Of a DNA stretch of 64,000 nt, positions 39,958 through 48,444 are shown piece after piece. The stretch is from an uncultured Saprospiraceae bacterium (GTDB lineage Bacteria; Bacteroidota; Bacteroidia; Chitinophagales; Saprospiraceae), in the NCBI GenBank assembly GCA_937980645.1, contig CALJPQ010000027.1, positions 1-64,000 on the forward strand. The letters run 5' to 3'. Every line of letters begins with the position of its first letter. Position 1 is the first letter of the stretch. The notes beneath the pieces are model-generated. The model did no database searches and was not told where the DNA came from. It saw only the letters and a program-made list of their open reading frames with translations. Both the position numbers and the translations under genes were made by a program.

Positions 39958-41655
39958 ATGACTTACCTGCTGAAAAAAGAAGTGGCCGTACTTTTCACAG
40001 CCCTCTTCCTGGCCTTTTCTGCACTGGCACAAACCTATCAGGATGGAATTGTTTCCATGCAATTAGGGCGATGGGACAAAGCCATCCAGATCTACACCCA
40101 ACTGACGCAAAAAGACCCTACTGATCAGGTGTCGTGGCTCATGCTGGGCAGCGCCTATGCGGCCAAAGGCGAGATGGATAAGGCGAAAGTAGCCTACGAG
40201 GCGGCCGTCAATGTTAAGCCAGATGCTGCACTTGGCTTGATTGCCACTGCACGCCTTCAGATGCTTCAGGGCCGAAAGGACGAAGCCGAAGCCACGCTGA
40301 AAAAAGTAGATAAACTGGCGCGCAAAGATGTTACCGCGCGTCGCATGGTCGGCGAGTCGTTCCTCTATCCAATAGGCAACATCAAGCCCGACTTTGCACG
40401 GGCAGAGGAAGAGCTGAAGAAAGCTGTCGAATTATCTGCCAAAGATTTCGCCACCCAAATGGCTTTGGGCTACTCCTTCTTAGAGCGCGGAACTGGTGGC
40501 CAAGCAGCCGTTCACTACGAAATTGCCTCGACCATCGAGCCGAAAAATCCGCTGCCAGTGTTCATGCTGGCCAAGGTGTACTACTACGCCAAGCTAAACG
40601 ATAAATATCTGGCCAATCTGGATAAAGCCATTAGCCTGCAGCCCAATTACAGCGATGCTCTGCGTGCCAAAGCGGAGTTCCTCTACTTCGACAAGCAGTG
40701 GCAAAAAGCCCTCGAGGCCGCAAAAGCCTTAGTCAACAATGCTGCCGAAGTAACTATAGACGACGAAGCGCTGTTGGCCAACCTGCTGTACATCAATAAG
40801 GACTGTCCTGCCTGCAGCGCTTTGGTAGAAAAAATCCTGAAAAAAGACCCCTCCCGCAACTACCTACGCCGCCTGCAGGCCTATTGCGACTACGACAACG
40901 GACGCTTCCAGGAAGGTCTCCAGATTCTGGAAGAGTTCTTCCAAATGGTGAAGCCGGATAAGGTGCTGCCGTCCGACTACGAGTATTTAGCCAAGCTCCA
41001 AATCAAGATGGGGCGCGATACGCTGGAAGCGATCCGCAACTACGAAAAGGCAATTGAAATGGATCCCAGCCTCTGGCCCATGTATAACGACATCGGCAAG
41101 CTGTACTACGGCAAGAAGGACTACTGCAATGCCGCTAAGGCTTATCAGGCCTACCTGGACTCTCTGGAAAACGCCCAAGAGCGCGTTAATGCGGCCTATC
41201 AGGTCGGTATTTGCCATTACTTCTGTGCTTCCGACCCCGAGCACTTCGAGAAAGCAGAGAAGGCCTTTGCCATCATCACCGAACTGGCACCCGATGCTCC
41301 CATTGGCTGGCTCTGGCGCGCCAAGTCTGCCTCCAAGCTGGAGCCAGACCTGCAGGCCGACCCCCAAGACAGCACACTCATCGAAAAATACGGCGTAGCC
41401 CAGCCCTTTTTTGCCAGATACGTGGAGGTAGCCGCGTCTGACCCGGTGAAGAACAAAAAAGACCTGATTACTTCTTACGAATATCTGGTCTTCTACTACT
41501 TCCTCAAAAAACAAGACGAGATGGCAAGAGAGCACATCGCCAAACTACTCGCCCTAGACCCAGAGAACCCTACAGCACTGGAAATCCAGAAAATTCTGCA
41601 GGGCGAAACCTCGCCAAGTGGAGGTAAGACACCGAAAAAAGGAGGGGGCAAATAG
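39958..41655 (+). CDS. Exported TPR-repeat protein
   Basis: 565 aa from ATG 39958. Signal peptide (VAVLFTALFLAFSALAQ), then about ten TPR units through the protein (DKAIQIYTQLTQKDPTDQVSWLMLGSAYAAKGEMDKAKVAYEAAV, EAIRNYEKAIEMDPSLWPMYNDIGKLYYGKKDYCNAAKAY). Ends in a Gly/Lys-rich tail. A periplasmic scaffold; likely works with the lipoprotein encoded 213 bp upstream. The stop codon lies in the loop of the terminator hairpin. Confidence 0.85.
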   Translation: MTYLLKKEVAVLFTALFLAFSALAQTYQDGIVSMQLGRWDKAIQIYTQLTQKDPTDQVSWLMLGSAYAAKGEMDKAKVAYEAAVNVKPDAALGLIATARLQMLQGRKDEAEATLKKVDKLARKDVTARRMVGESFLYPIGNIKPDFARAEEELKKAVELSAKDFATQMALGYSFLERGTGGQAAVHYEIASTIEPKNPLPVFMLAKVYYYAKLNDKYLANLDKAISLQPNYSDALRAKAEFLYFDKQWQKALEAAKALVNNAAEVTIDDEALLANLLYINKDCPACSALVEKILKKDPSRNYLRRLQAYCDYDNGRFQEGLQILEEFFQMVKPDKVLPSDYEYLAKLQIKMGRDTLEAIRNYEKAIEMDPSLWPMYNDIGKLYYGKKDYCNAAKAYQAYLDSLENAQERVNAAYQVGICHYFCASDPEHFEKAEKAFAIITELAPDAPIGWLWRAKSASKLEPDLQADPQDSTLIEKYGVAQPFFARYVEVAASDPVKNKKDLITSYEYLVFYYFLKKQDEMAREHIAKLLALDPENPTALEIQKILQGETSPSGGKTPKKGGGK

Positions 41656-41672
41656 CCCCCTCTTCTTTTTTT
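41642..41672. terminator. Bidirectional rho-independent terminator containing a stop codon
   Basis: GAGGGGGC-aaata-GCCCCCTC, perfect 8-bp stem, followed on the plus strand by TTCTTTTTTT and on the minus strand by CTTTTTTC. The TAG of the TPR gene (41653-41655) straddles the loop and the right arm. It serves two convergent genes. Confidence 0.88.
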
Positions 41673-41692
41673 ATGCCCCTCCGAAGAAAAGC

Positions 41693-42232
41693 CTACTCTT
41701 TGTCTTTCGAGCTTTCGCCTACGAAGTAGTCGCTGCGGTTTTTGAACAGTAGGTTGAACGTCGTCATACTGCCGTAGCAGCGCGTGATGTATTGTTGGAG
41801 GTTTACCTTGTCTTCATCATCCAGTTTCTTGTGCGCATTAATATGCTGCTCCAGCACGCGCAGGCGGTCGCGCATCATGACAATTTTGTGAAAAAAAGTC
41901 TCGATGGGTACCTCTTTGGGCTGCACGCCCTCCGCCTCGATGATGAGCTTTCCGCCCTTCCAACGGTCGCCCAGAGGGACGGTCTCCAGACTGACGCCCG
42001 CCCAGGTGCGCAAAATGCGCATCAAGGACTCTTCTGCCTCAGTGAACGTTACTGACTCTTCGGCAGGGATGGCCTCTACCACCTGCCAGGCAGAGTAGTC
42101 TTTACTCACCATCTTCAAGCCGAACTGGATAAAACAGACCTCGTAGGCGGCTACGTGCAGCCGAACCACGACGCCATCGCCATAGGCCGGATGCTTCACA
42201 CGCGAACCAACGCCAAGTAATGTCTGACTCAT
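41693..42232 (-). CDS. Conserved hypothetical protein with CarD/UvrD-like N-terminal segment
   Basis: 179 aa. Begins MSQTLLGVGSRVKHPAYGDGVVV, a small Tudor-like beta segment of the type seen at RNA polymerase- or helicase-binding domains, followed by an alpha-helical C-terminal half (MMRDRLRVLEQHINAHKKLDDEDKVNLQQYITRCYGSMTTFN). No signal peptide, so cytoplasmic. I recognise it only as a Bacteroidota-type conserved hypothetical. Convergent with the TPR gene. Confidence 0.75.
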   Translation of the reverse strand: MSQTLLGVGSRVKHPAYGDGVVVRLHVAAYEVCFIQFGLKMVSKDYSAWQVVEAIPAEESVTFTEAEESLMRILRTWAGVSLETVPLGDRWKGGKLIIEAEGVQPKEVPIETFFHKIVMMRDRLRVLEQHINAHKKLDDEDKVNLQQYITRCYGSMTTFNLLFKNRSDYFVGESSKDKE

Positions 42233-42409
42233 GGGTATCTGCTGTTAAATGTTTGAACGAATAATGCTTTAACAGGCGCAAATAACGGGCGTTTTCACGG
42301 GAGCGCCACACCTTCCTGGCGTCACCCAAACCGTGCCTGAACCAATAGCCCCACCCGTTTGTAACTATACGTTACCTTATTTTCGCCTTCTTCGATGCGC
42401 CTTTCGCCC

Positions 42410-43312
42410 ATGCTCAAAATCGCGTATTCGCCCGTTTATGTGTATCCACTGCCCGATGGCCACCGGTTCCCCATGGCCAAGTACGAAGTCATTGCCGAGC
42501 AGCTGCTGTACGAAGGCACCGCGCGCGAGGATAATTTCTTTCATCCCGACGCGCTGACGCAGGAAACGGCGCTGCTTGTGCATACTGAAGAGTACTGGCA
42601 CAAGCTCAATACCGTCTCACTTACGGAGCGCGAGGAGCGGGCTATTGGCTTTCCCATCACCGAGCGCTTTGTCGTACGCGGGCGGCACATCTCGCAAGGA
42701 ACCATCCAGTGCGCCCTTTTCGCCCGGCAATACGGCGTAGCCATGAACATCGCTGGCGGCACCCACCACGCTTATGCCGACCACGGCGAAGGCTATTGCT
42801 GCTTCAACGACCAGGCCTTAGCCGCCGCCCATTTATTACATCACGGGCTGGCCAGGCAAATACTCATCGTGGACCTCGACGTCCACCAGGGCAACGGCAC
42901 GGCTCACATCTTCCGCAACGAACCGCGCGTCTTCACCTTCTCTATGCACGGAGCACGCAACTACCCCTTGCGCAAAGAGCGCTCCGACCTCGACCTGCCA
43001 CTGCCCGACGGCATGGAAGACAAACCCTACCTTACGCTCCTGCGCGAGACACTCCCGCGCCTGTTCGACCAGGTACAGCCCGACTTCGTCTTCTACCAGA
43101 GCGGCGTGGACATCTTAGAAACCGACCGCCTTGGCCGTCTGCGCATCAGCCGCAACGGCTGCCGCGAACGCGACCGCTTCGTGCTGGAACTGTGCCGTCG
43201 GCACCACGTACCCATCGCCATCAGCATGGGCGGCGGCTATTCGCCCCGCCTGAGCGACATCGTCGAAGCCCACGCCAATACCTTCCGGATAGCCCAAGAG
43301 ATGTTTTTTTGA
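42410..43312 (+). CDS. Histone deacetylase-family (AcuC-like) metal hydrolase
   Basis: 300 aa from ATG 42410 (MLKIAYSPVYVYPLPDGHRFPM); ATG 42395 would add five residues. Class II/AcuC motifs: NIAGGTHHAYADHGEGYCCFND with the catalytic HH, ILIVDLDVHQGNGTA with Zn ligands Asp and His, YQSGVDILETDRLGRL with the third Zn ligand, and SMGGGYSP. Family members deacetylate acetyl-lysine, acetylpolyamines or acetoin-pathway targets; in bacteria the substrate is often unknown. Confidence 0.9.
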   Translation: MLKIAYSPVYVYPLPDGHRFPMAKYEVIAEQLLYEGTAREDNFFHPDALTQETALLVHTEEYWHKLNTVSLTEREERAIGFPITERFVVRGRHISQGTIQCALFARQYGVAMNIAGGTHHAYADHGEGYCCFNDQALAAAHLLHHGLARQILIVDLDVHQGNGTAHIFRNEPRVFTFSMHGARNYPLRKERSDLDLPLPDGMEDKPYLTLLRETLPRLFDQVQPDFVFYQSGVDILETDRLGRLRISRNGCRERDRFVLELCRRHHVPIAISMGGGYSPRLSDIVEAHANTFRIAQEMFF

Positions 43313-43336
43313 ACGAGGCCAGGCTCTCTGAAAAGA

Positions 43337-45694
43337 TTAGAGCAGCGTTCTGGCTTTTCTGGTAGCGTAAGCATGCACGCGCCGCAACAGGAGCGCTCCG
43401 AGCAGCAGGATGAGCGCACCCACTGCTAAGCCGATGCGCGTAGCGCGTTCCTTCTGCAGGGCCACCGTTTGCGCATGAAAGAGTGGATTGGGCATGCCGG
43501 GCGACCCCGGGCCGAGATGGACACCCCAGTTGTCGGGCTGGCTGTTGTCCAACGAAGGCATGAGCAGGTCGAGTGTAAACTCGCCTTCGGGCGCTTCGAT
43601 AGCATAGGCGATGCTGTCCACCACGCGGCCGTCGGCAGCATACAGCAGCAAGCGCTCAGCTTGCTTGTTGAGGCCAAAGCGGAAATCGCCGGCGATATGG
43701 CGAACATAGGGGAATTGCTTGCGAAAAGCTGCAGAGTCCTGACAGATGACCAGATAACTCTGTGGAGCAATGCTGACCTCCGGAAAAGCCCAGCTGCGGC
43801 GCACATCGCGGAGCAACCAGCCTCTAAGGCTTACCGGCTGTTTGCCGGCGTTGTAGAGCTCTATCCAGTCGCCGCTTTTCTGGCCGGCGGGAGCGATTTC
43901 ATTGAAGAAAACGACGCCATCCAGCGGGTGTTGGTCGCGCACGAAGCGGGCGCGCAGGTGGAGCGTTGCGTGGGCTGGCAAATACGTTTCGATGGCGCGT
44001 CCCTGGCGTTCGATGCCCTCCCAACCGGCAAAGCGATAGCCCACTGCCGGTACGGCCTGCAAGGCGATAGGAATGCGCTCGAAGTACGTGCCGTTGAACT
44101 GGCCGGAGCCAATGGTAATAGTGTTGTTGATGACAACCGCCCCACCGGCGTCCACCGTCAGGTGCAACTGGGCGGGAGCACCGGTTTGGAAGTGCTGAGC
44201 CAGGTGCTGAAACAACATTGCTGGGCGCCCCTCGGCAAACTGGCGGATGATGGCCACGTGTTTGCGCCAGTTGGCCTCAGAGCGCCGCCAGCGCTGCAGG
44301 TGCCGCGGCATTTCGGGGCCGAGCGTGTGCTCGAACCACTCCACTTCGCGCAGGACGTTTTCGGCGCTGAGCGAGGTATTGAGCCGGTCGCAGAAGCGGT
44401 TGACGAACTGCTGACGGAATTCACGGTTGCGCAGCAGATTTCGGAACAGGAAGGTACTCCACGGCGGATTAGGCCAGCGCGGGCCATTGGGTTCGGTAAA
44501 GAAAGCGATAGCATCGGCCTGCCAGGCGTTGGGGTCGTGCAAGCCAAAGCCCCAATCGGTATCGAAGAGGATCCAGCGCCAGCGCCCGCCGGGTCGGTGG
44601 GGGCGCCAGTAGCGGATGTTGCCACCGGCGTCGGTGTTGAAGCAATAGATTTGGGCTATCTGGTAGTCCATGTAGTTTTCCACATCCATTTGCGCCCGCA
44701 CCCACGAGTAATGGGCTGGGTCGGCCAGGTCGTGCGTGCGGATGTACTCCAGCATGCGCAGGTAGTGGGCATTGGAGCCGTGGCGCACCTGGCGCTGGTG
44801 TTCCAGCAGGTCGAGCGAATCGCGGTCTACGTCGGCGTGGTCTTCCAGAAAGCGCGCGTTCACCTTTTCGCGGATGTGGTAGAGGCCCCAATACTGACCA
44901 TTGATGTAGAGTAATGCCGGGCGGAAGGCCTGCTTTTCTAAACCCCAGTCGTCGGTCAGGCGATTCATCAGCTCATCGCGGAAGTGCGCTCCGGCGAAGT
45001 CGCTTCCTCCATTGCGCAGCACCAGATACTTGAACTTCTTAGGCTGGTCGGGGCCGAAGATGCGATGGCGGAAGAACTTCTTGCCGTAGCGGTCGCGTGC
45101 CACCAGGACAATGCTTTTTTGAGGAAAAATGCGACTGTAGCCGCCAAAAATGCGGAAGCCGGCACCGCTATTGTGGACGCATGTGCCGTCGCTTTCGTAG
45201 ATCTCAGTATGGCAAGCAAATTCGCGGCGTGTCCAGAAGTTGGCCCCCGGGCGGTGCTCGGCCGTAGTGTCGGCCAGGGGACCTTCCTGAAAGATGCCTT
45301 TTTCCGGGTCAAAAAGAATAGACGGGTTGATGGCCACCGACACCACCGGCAGGCGCGTAGGCGGCTCGCCAACGAAATACGTTTGTGCCATAGCCCGCCC
45401 AACGACCTGACCCCGCCGGGCCAACGCCCGCACCACCGTCGTGCGCGACACCAACAGCGGCCGCGTGTAGCGCGCCGAACGCACCGACGGATACGAACCG
45501 TCCGTCGTGTAGTAGATGACCGCGCCTTCAGGCGCCGATAGCCGCACCTCTACAGCCTCCCGATAAAACCCGCCCGGCTGCGAAAACTGCACCACCAACG
45601 GCGCCGGGGCAGGGGCCGCCTGTTGACCACGGGCCACCGACACACTCAAAGCAAAAGCCAGAAACAACAAGCGCAAAAGGTCGCAGATGCGCAT
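43337..45694 (-). CDS. CotH-like protein with chitobiase-C, InlB-like and lamin-tail domains
   Basis: 785 aa from ATG 45694 (MRICDLLRLLFLAFALSVSVARG signal). A perfect promoter box (45715-45722) lies between this ATG and the one at 45736, arguing for the shorter form. Order: CHB_HEX_C-like (EVRLSAPEGAVIYYTTDGSYPS), CotH kinase domain (KYLVLRNGGSDFAGAHFRDELM, INGQYWGLYHIREKVN, WRWILFDTDWGFGL), an InlB-like repeat (GYRFAGWEG), a lamin-tail domain (FFNEIAPAGQKSGDWIELYNAG), and a C-terminal transmembrane helix (GLAVGALILLLGALLL). Surface- or membrane-anchored; no T9SS sorting domain. Target unknown. Confidence 0.85.
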   Translation of the reverse strand: MRICDLLRLLFLAFALSVSVARGQQAAPAPAPLVVQFSQPGGFYREAVEVRLSAPEGAVIYYTTDGSYPSVRSARYTRPLLVSRTTVVRALARRGQVVGRAMAQTYFVGEPPTRLPVVSVAINPSILFDPEKGIFQEGPLADTTAEHRPGANFWTRREFACHTEIYESDGTCVHNSGAGFRIFGGYSRIFPQKSIVLVARDRYGKKFFRHRIFGPDQPKKFKYLVLRNGGSDFAGAHFRDELMNRLTDDWGLEKQAFRPALLYINGQYWGLYHIREKVNARFLEDHADVDRDSLDLLEHQRQVRHGSNAHYLRMLEYIRTHDLADPAHYSWVRAQMDVENYMDYQIAQIYCFNTDAGGNIRYWRPHRPGGRWRWILFDTDWGFGLHDPNAWQADAIAFFTEPNGPRWPNPPWSTFLFRNLLRNREFRQQFVNRFCDRLNTSLSAENVLREVEWFEHTLGPEMPRHLQRWRRSEANWRKHVAIIRQFAEGRPAMLFQHLAQHFQTGAPAQLHLTVDAGGAVVINNTITIGSGQFNGTYFERIPIALQAVPAVGYRFAGWEGIERQGRAIETYLPAHATLHLRARFVRDQHPLDGVVFFNEIAPAGQKSGDWIELYNAGKQPVSLRGWLLRDVRRSWAFPEVSIAPQSYLVICQDSAAFRKQFPYVRHIAGDFRFGLNKQAERLLLYAADGRVVDSIAYAIEAPEGEFTLDLLMPSLDNSQPDNWGVHLGPGSPGMPNPLFHAQTVALQKERATRIGLAVGALILLLGALLLRRVHAYATRKARTLL

Positions 45695-45714
45695 CCGGGT
45701 ATTTCGGTTTCGGG

Positions 45715-45722
45715 CAAAGGTA
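45715..45722 (-). promoter_or_regulatory. Promoter -7 element (TACCTTTG) of the CotH-like gene
   Basis: Minus-strand TAnnTTTG, 20 nt before ATG 45694 and downstream of ATG 45736; it decides the start. Confidence 0.5.
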
Positions 45723-45819
45723 AAGCGATTAAACATAATGCCTGATTTTCAGCAGGGTAAGCCGGTTTGTGGAAATACGGCGCTTAGCAAGTCAAGAATA
45801 ATACCAAAATTTGCCCGCT

Positions 45820-46161
45820 ATGACCATCGAACAAGCCCAGCAACTCGTGGACGAATGGATCCGCACCATCGGTGTGCGGTACTTCTCCGAACTGACCAAC
45901 ACGGCCATCCTCATGGAAGAAGTGGGTGAAGTCGCCCGCCTGATGGCCCGCCTCTACGGTGAACAATCGTTCAAAACACCCGAACTGGCAGCCTCTGCCC
46001 GCCAGGATCTGGCCGACGAAATGGCCGATGTGCTGTTTGTACTCATTTGCTTGGCCAACCAGACGGGCGTGGATTTGTCTGCCGCATTGCAGAAAAACTT
46101 AGAAAAAAAGACCCGCCGCGACGCCCAGCGCCATGCCGAAAACCCCAAACTCCAAAGCTAA
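45820..46161 (+). CDS. MazG-like nucleotide pyrophosphohydrolase
   Basis: 113 aa from ATG 45820. MazG/all-alpha NTP pyrophosphatase motifs: AILMEEVGEVARLMARL (EExxE) and DLADEMADVLFVLICLANQTGVDL (ExxD). Hydrolyses non-canonical or excess NTPs. The next gene starts 16 bp later, so they share an mRNA. Confidence 0.88.
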   Translation: MTIEQAQQLVDEWIRTIGVRYFSELTNTAILMEEVGEVARLMARLYGEQSFKTPELAASARQDLADEMADVLFVLICLANQTGVDLSAALQKNLEKKTRRDAQRHAENPKLQS

Positions 46162-46177
46162 AACCCAAACGCTGCCC

Positions 46178-46975
46178 ATGCTTCCACTGCTCGAGCCTTT
46201 TGCCGAATACCTGCAACGCAAAGCCCTCTTTCGGCCTACGCCTTTGCCTCATGACCACTGCTTCTCCTTCGACGGTGCTCCTTTCGAGGAGTTCTTCTTG
46301 AATACGCCCGACGGCGCGCGGCTCAATGTGCTGCGTTTCCCTACGCCCTGGCCTCAGAGCCGAGGTGTGGTGCTGTATTTCCACGGCAACCGCGACAACC
46401 TGCAGCGCTGGGGCTTTCTGCACCGCGATTTTACCGCTCGCGGCTACGATTTTATCGCGCCCGACTATCGCGGCTACGGCAAAAGCACCGGCCAACTCAG
46501 CGAACGCACCCTGTACGAAGATGCGCGCCTCGTTTACGACTGGGTACTCGAGCGCTACCCAGCCATCCAGATAGAGCTCTACGGCCGCTCGTTAGGCTCA
46601 GCGTCGGCCTGCTATCTGGCCGCACACGTGCGCGCGCATCGGCTACTGTTAGAAACACCATTCGATAGCCTTCTCGGGCTTTTGGCGGCTCACCTAGGGC
46701 GCGAGCAGTTGCCCATTCGCCCTACATACGTCTTTCCGAACGACCGCCATTTGCGGCAAAGCCCGCTGCCGACGCTCATCTTTCATGGCACGGCCGACCG
46801 CGTGGTACCGCTCAGCTGTGCCGAACACCTACGCTCTTGCCTGAAAGCCAGCGACGAGTTTGTGGTCATTCCTGGCGGCACCCACCACAACCTGCGCACC
46901 TTCGACCTCTACCAGCAAACCCTCAACCGCTGGCTGGGCTACCCGGCAGCCCATCCTCAGGCGAAGGCCTATTAA
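46178..46975 (+). CDS. Alpha/beta hydrolase (BEM46/YsgA-like serine hydrolase)
   Basis: 265 aa from ATG 46178; ATG 46133 is an alternative overlapping the MazG-like gene. Core motifs: VVLYFHGNRDNL (oxyanion loop), DYRGYGKSTG, the nucleophile elbow ELYGRSLGSASA, acid in HGTADRVVPL and His in IPGGTHHNL. The substrate is not evident. Next to radA, with a 2-bp gap, so the three genes form one unit. Confidence 0.86.
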   Translation: MLPLLEPFAEYLQRKALFRPTPLPHDHCFSFDGAPFEEFFLNTPDGARLNVLRFPTPWPQSRGVVLYFHGNRDNLQRWGFLHRDFTARGYDFIAPDYRGYGKSTGQLSERTLYEDARLVYDWVLERYPAIQIELYGRSLGSASACYLAAHVRAHRLLLETPFDSLLGLLAAHLGREQLPIRPTYVFPNDRHLRQSPLPTLIFHGTADRVVPLSCAEHLRSCLKASDEFVVIPGGTHHNLRTFDLYQQTLNRWLGYPAAHPQAKAY

Positions 46976-46977
46976 AC

Positions 46978-48354
46978 ATGGCGAAAAGCAAAACCGTCTT
47001 CTTCTGCACCCAATGCGGTGCTTCCTCGCCCAAATGGATGGGCAAATGCCCGCAATGTGGCGCCTGGAACACCTATCAGGAAGAGGTTGTCGTGCGCCAA
47101 ACAACGCCCGAAGAAAAGCGCCGCTCCTGGAGCGGCGGCTCACCTGCAGCGCCCGCTCAGGCCACCCCCCTGCCCGCCATTCAGGGCGGGCGGGTGCAAC
47201 GCCTGCGCACCCCCGACGACGAACTCAACCGCGTGCTGGGGGGCGGCATCGTGCCTGGTTCCTTGGTACTCATCGGCGGCCAGCCCGGCATCGGCAAAAG
47301 CACGCTGCTGCTCCAGGTAGCTGTACAGATACCCGCTAAAGTCCTCTATGTCAGTGGCGAAGAAAGCGAAGAGCAAATCAAAATGCGCGCCGACCGCCTA
47401 CCCGAAGGCTGCGCCGAATGTTACGTCCTGACCGAGACGAATACGGCCAAAATCCTCCAGCAAGCCAACCAGCTGCGCCCCCAGCTGCTCATCGTGGACT
47501 CCATCCAGACCATGAGCAGCCCCCACGTCGAAAGTGCTCCGGGCGGAGTGTCGCAGGTACGCGAATGCGCCGCCGAGTTTCTGCGCTTCGCCAAAGAAAC
47601 CGGCGTGGCCGTCTTCCTCATCGGCCATATCAACAAGGAGGGCGACATCGCCGGCCCAAAACTCCTGGAGCACATCGTGGACTGCGTGCTGCAGTTCGAG
47701 GGCGACCGCCACTACACCTACCGCCTGCTGCGCACCCTGAAAAACCGCTTCGGCAGTACCGACGAACTGGGCATTTACGAAATGCGCTCCGACGGCCTCC
47801 GACAGGTAAGCAACCCCTCCGAACTACTCCTGAGCCAGCGCGAAGAAGACCTCAGTGGCTGCGCCGTGGCCGCCACCGTCGAAGGACTGCGGCCCATGCT
47901 CATCGAAACGCAGGCCTTAGTCAGCCGCGCCGTCTATGGAACTCCTCAACGCTCAGCCACCGGCTTCGACATGCGCCGCCTGCAAATGCTCCTGGCCGTA
48001 CTCGAAAAACGCTGCGACTACCTTTTCGGAGCCAACGACGTCTTTCTCAACCTCGCCGGCGGCATCCGCGTCGAAGATCCGGCCCTCGACCTGGCCGTCG
48101 TAGCCGCCCTCATCTCTTCGCTACTCGACATCAGTATCCCCTCCAATGTCTGCTTCGCCGGCGAAGTAGGCCTTAGTGGCGAAATACGCGCCGTTAGCCG
48201 CATCGAGCAACGCATCGCCGAAGCAGCCCGATTGGGCTTCCGGCATATGTATATCCCGCGCTTTAATGCCAAAGGACTGGACCTGGGCAAATTTTCCATT
48301 ACCGTCCACCTGTTAAGCAAAGTGGATGAACTGCGTGAGGCGCTTTTTACATAA
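46978..48354 (+). CDS. radA: DNA repair protein RadA
   Basis: 458 aa from ATG 46978. N-terminal zinc finger (CTQCGASSPKWMGKCPQCGAW), RecA-like ATPase with Walker A GGQPGIGKST (about residue 101), the RadA-specific KNRFGSTDELGIYEM motif (about 255), and a C-terminal Lon-protease-like domain (FLNLAGGIRVEDPALDLAVVAALISS, CFAGEVGLSGEIRAVSRIEQRI). A hexameric helicase that aids branch migration in recombination. Confidence 0.96.
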   Translation: MAKSKTVFFCTQCGASSPKWMGKCPQCGAWNTYQEEVVVRQTTPEEKRRSWSGGSPAAPAQATPLPAIQGGRVQRLRTPDDELNRVLGGGIVPGSLVLIGGQPGIGKSTLLLQVAVQIPAKVLYVSGEESEEQIKMRADRLPEGCAECYVLTETNTAKILQQANQLRPQLLIVDSIQTMSSPHVESAPGGVSQVRECAAEFLRFAKETGVAVFLIGHINKEGDIAGPKLLEHIVDCVLQFEGDRHYTYRLLRTLKNRFGSTDELGIYEMRSDGLRQVSNPSELLLSQREEDLSGCAVAATVEGLRPMLIETQALVSRAVYGTPQRSATGFDMRRLQMLLAVLEKRCDYLFGANDVFLNLAGGIRVEDPALDLAVVAALISSLLDISIPSNVCFAGEVGLSGEIRAVSRIEQRIAEAARLGFRHMYIPRFNAKGLDLGKFSITVHLLSKVDELREALFT

Positions 48355-48444
48355 ACTTGCGCACTTATTTGCCAAAAGCGCCCCGCCCCGGCAACTACAA
48401 AGCCGGCTGTTCATATTTTCCGCAAACTAACCACAAACATCGCC

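Noticed and set aside
46837..46977. Upstream extension of the RadA frame
   Set aside because: It is antiphase sequence inside the alpha/beta hydrolase gene; RadA begins with its zinc finger just after ATG 46978.
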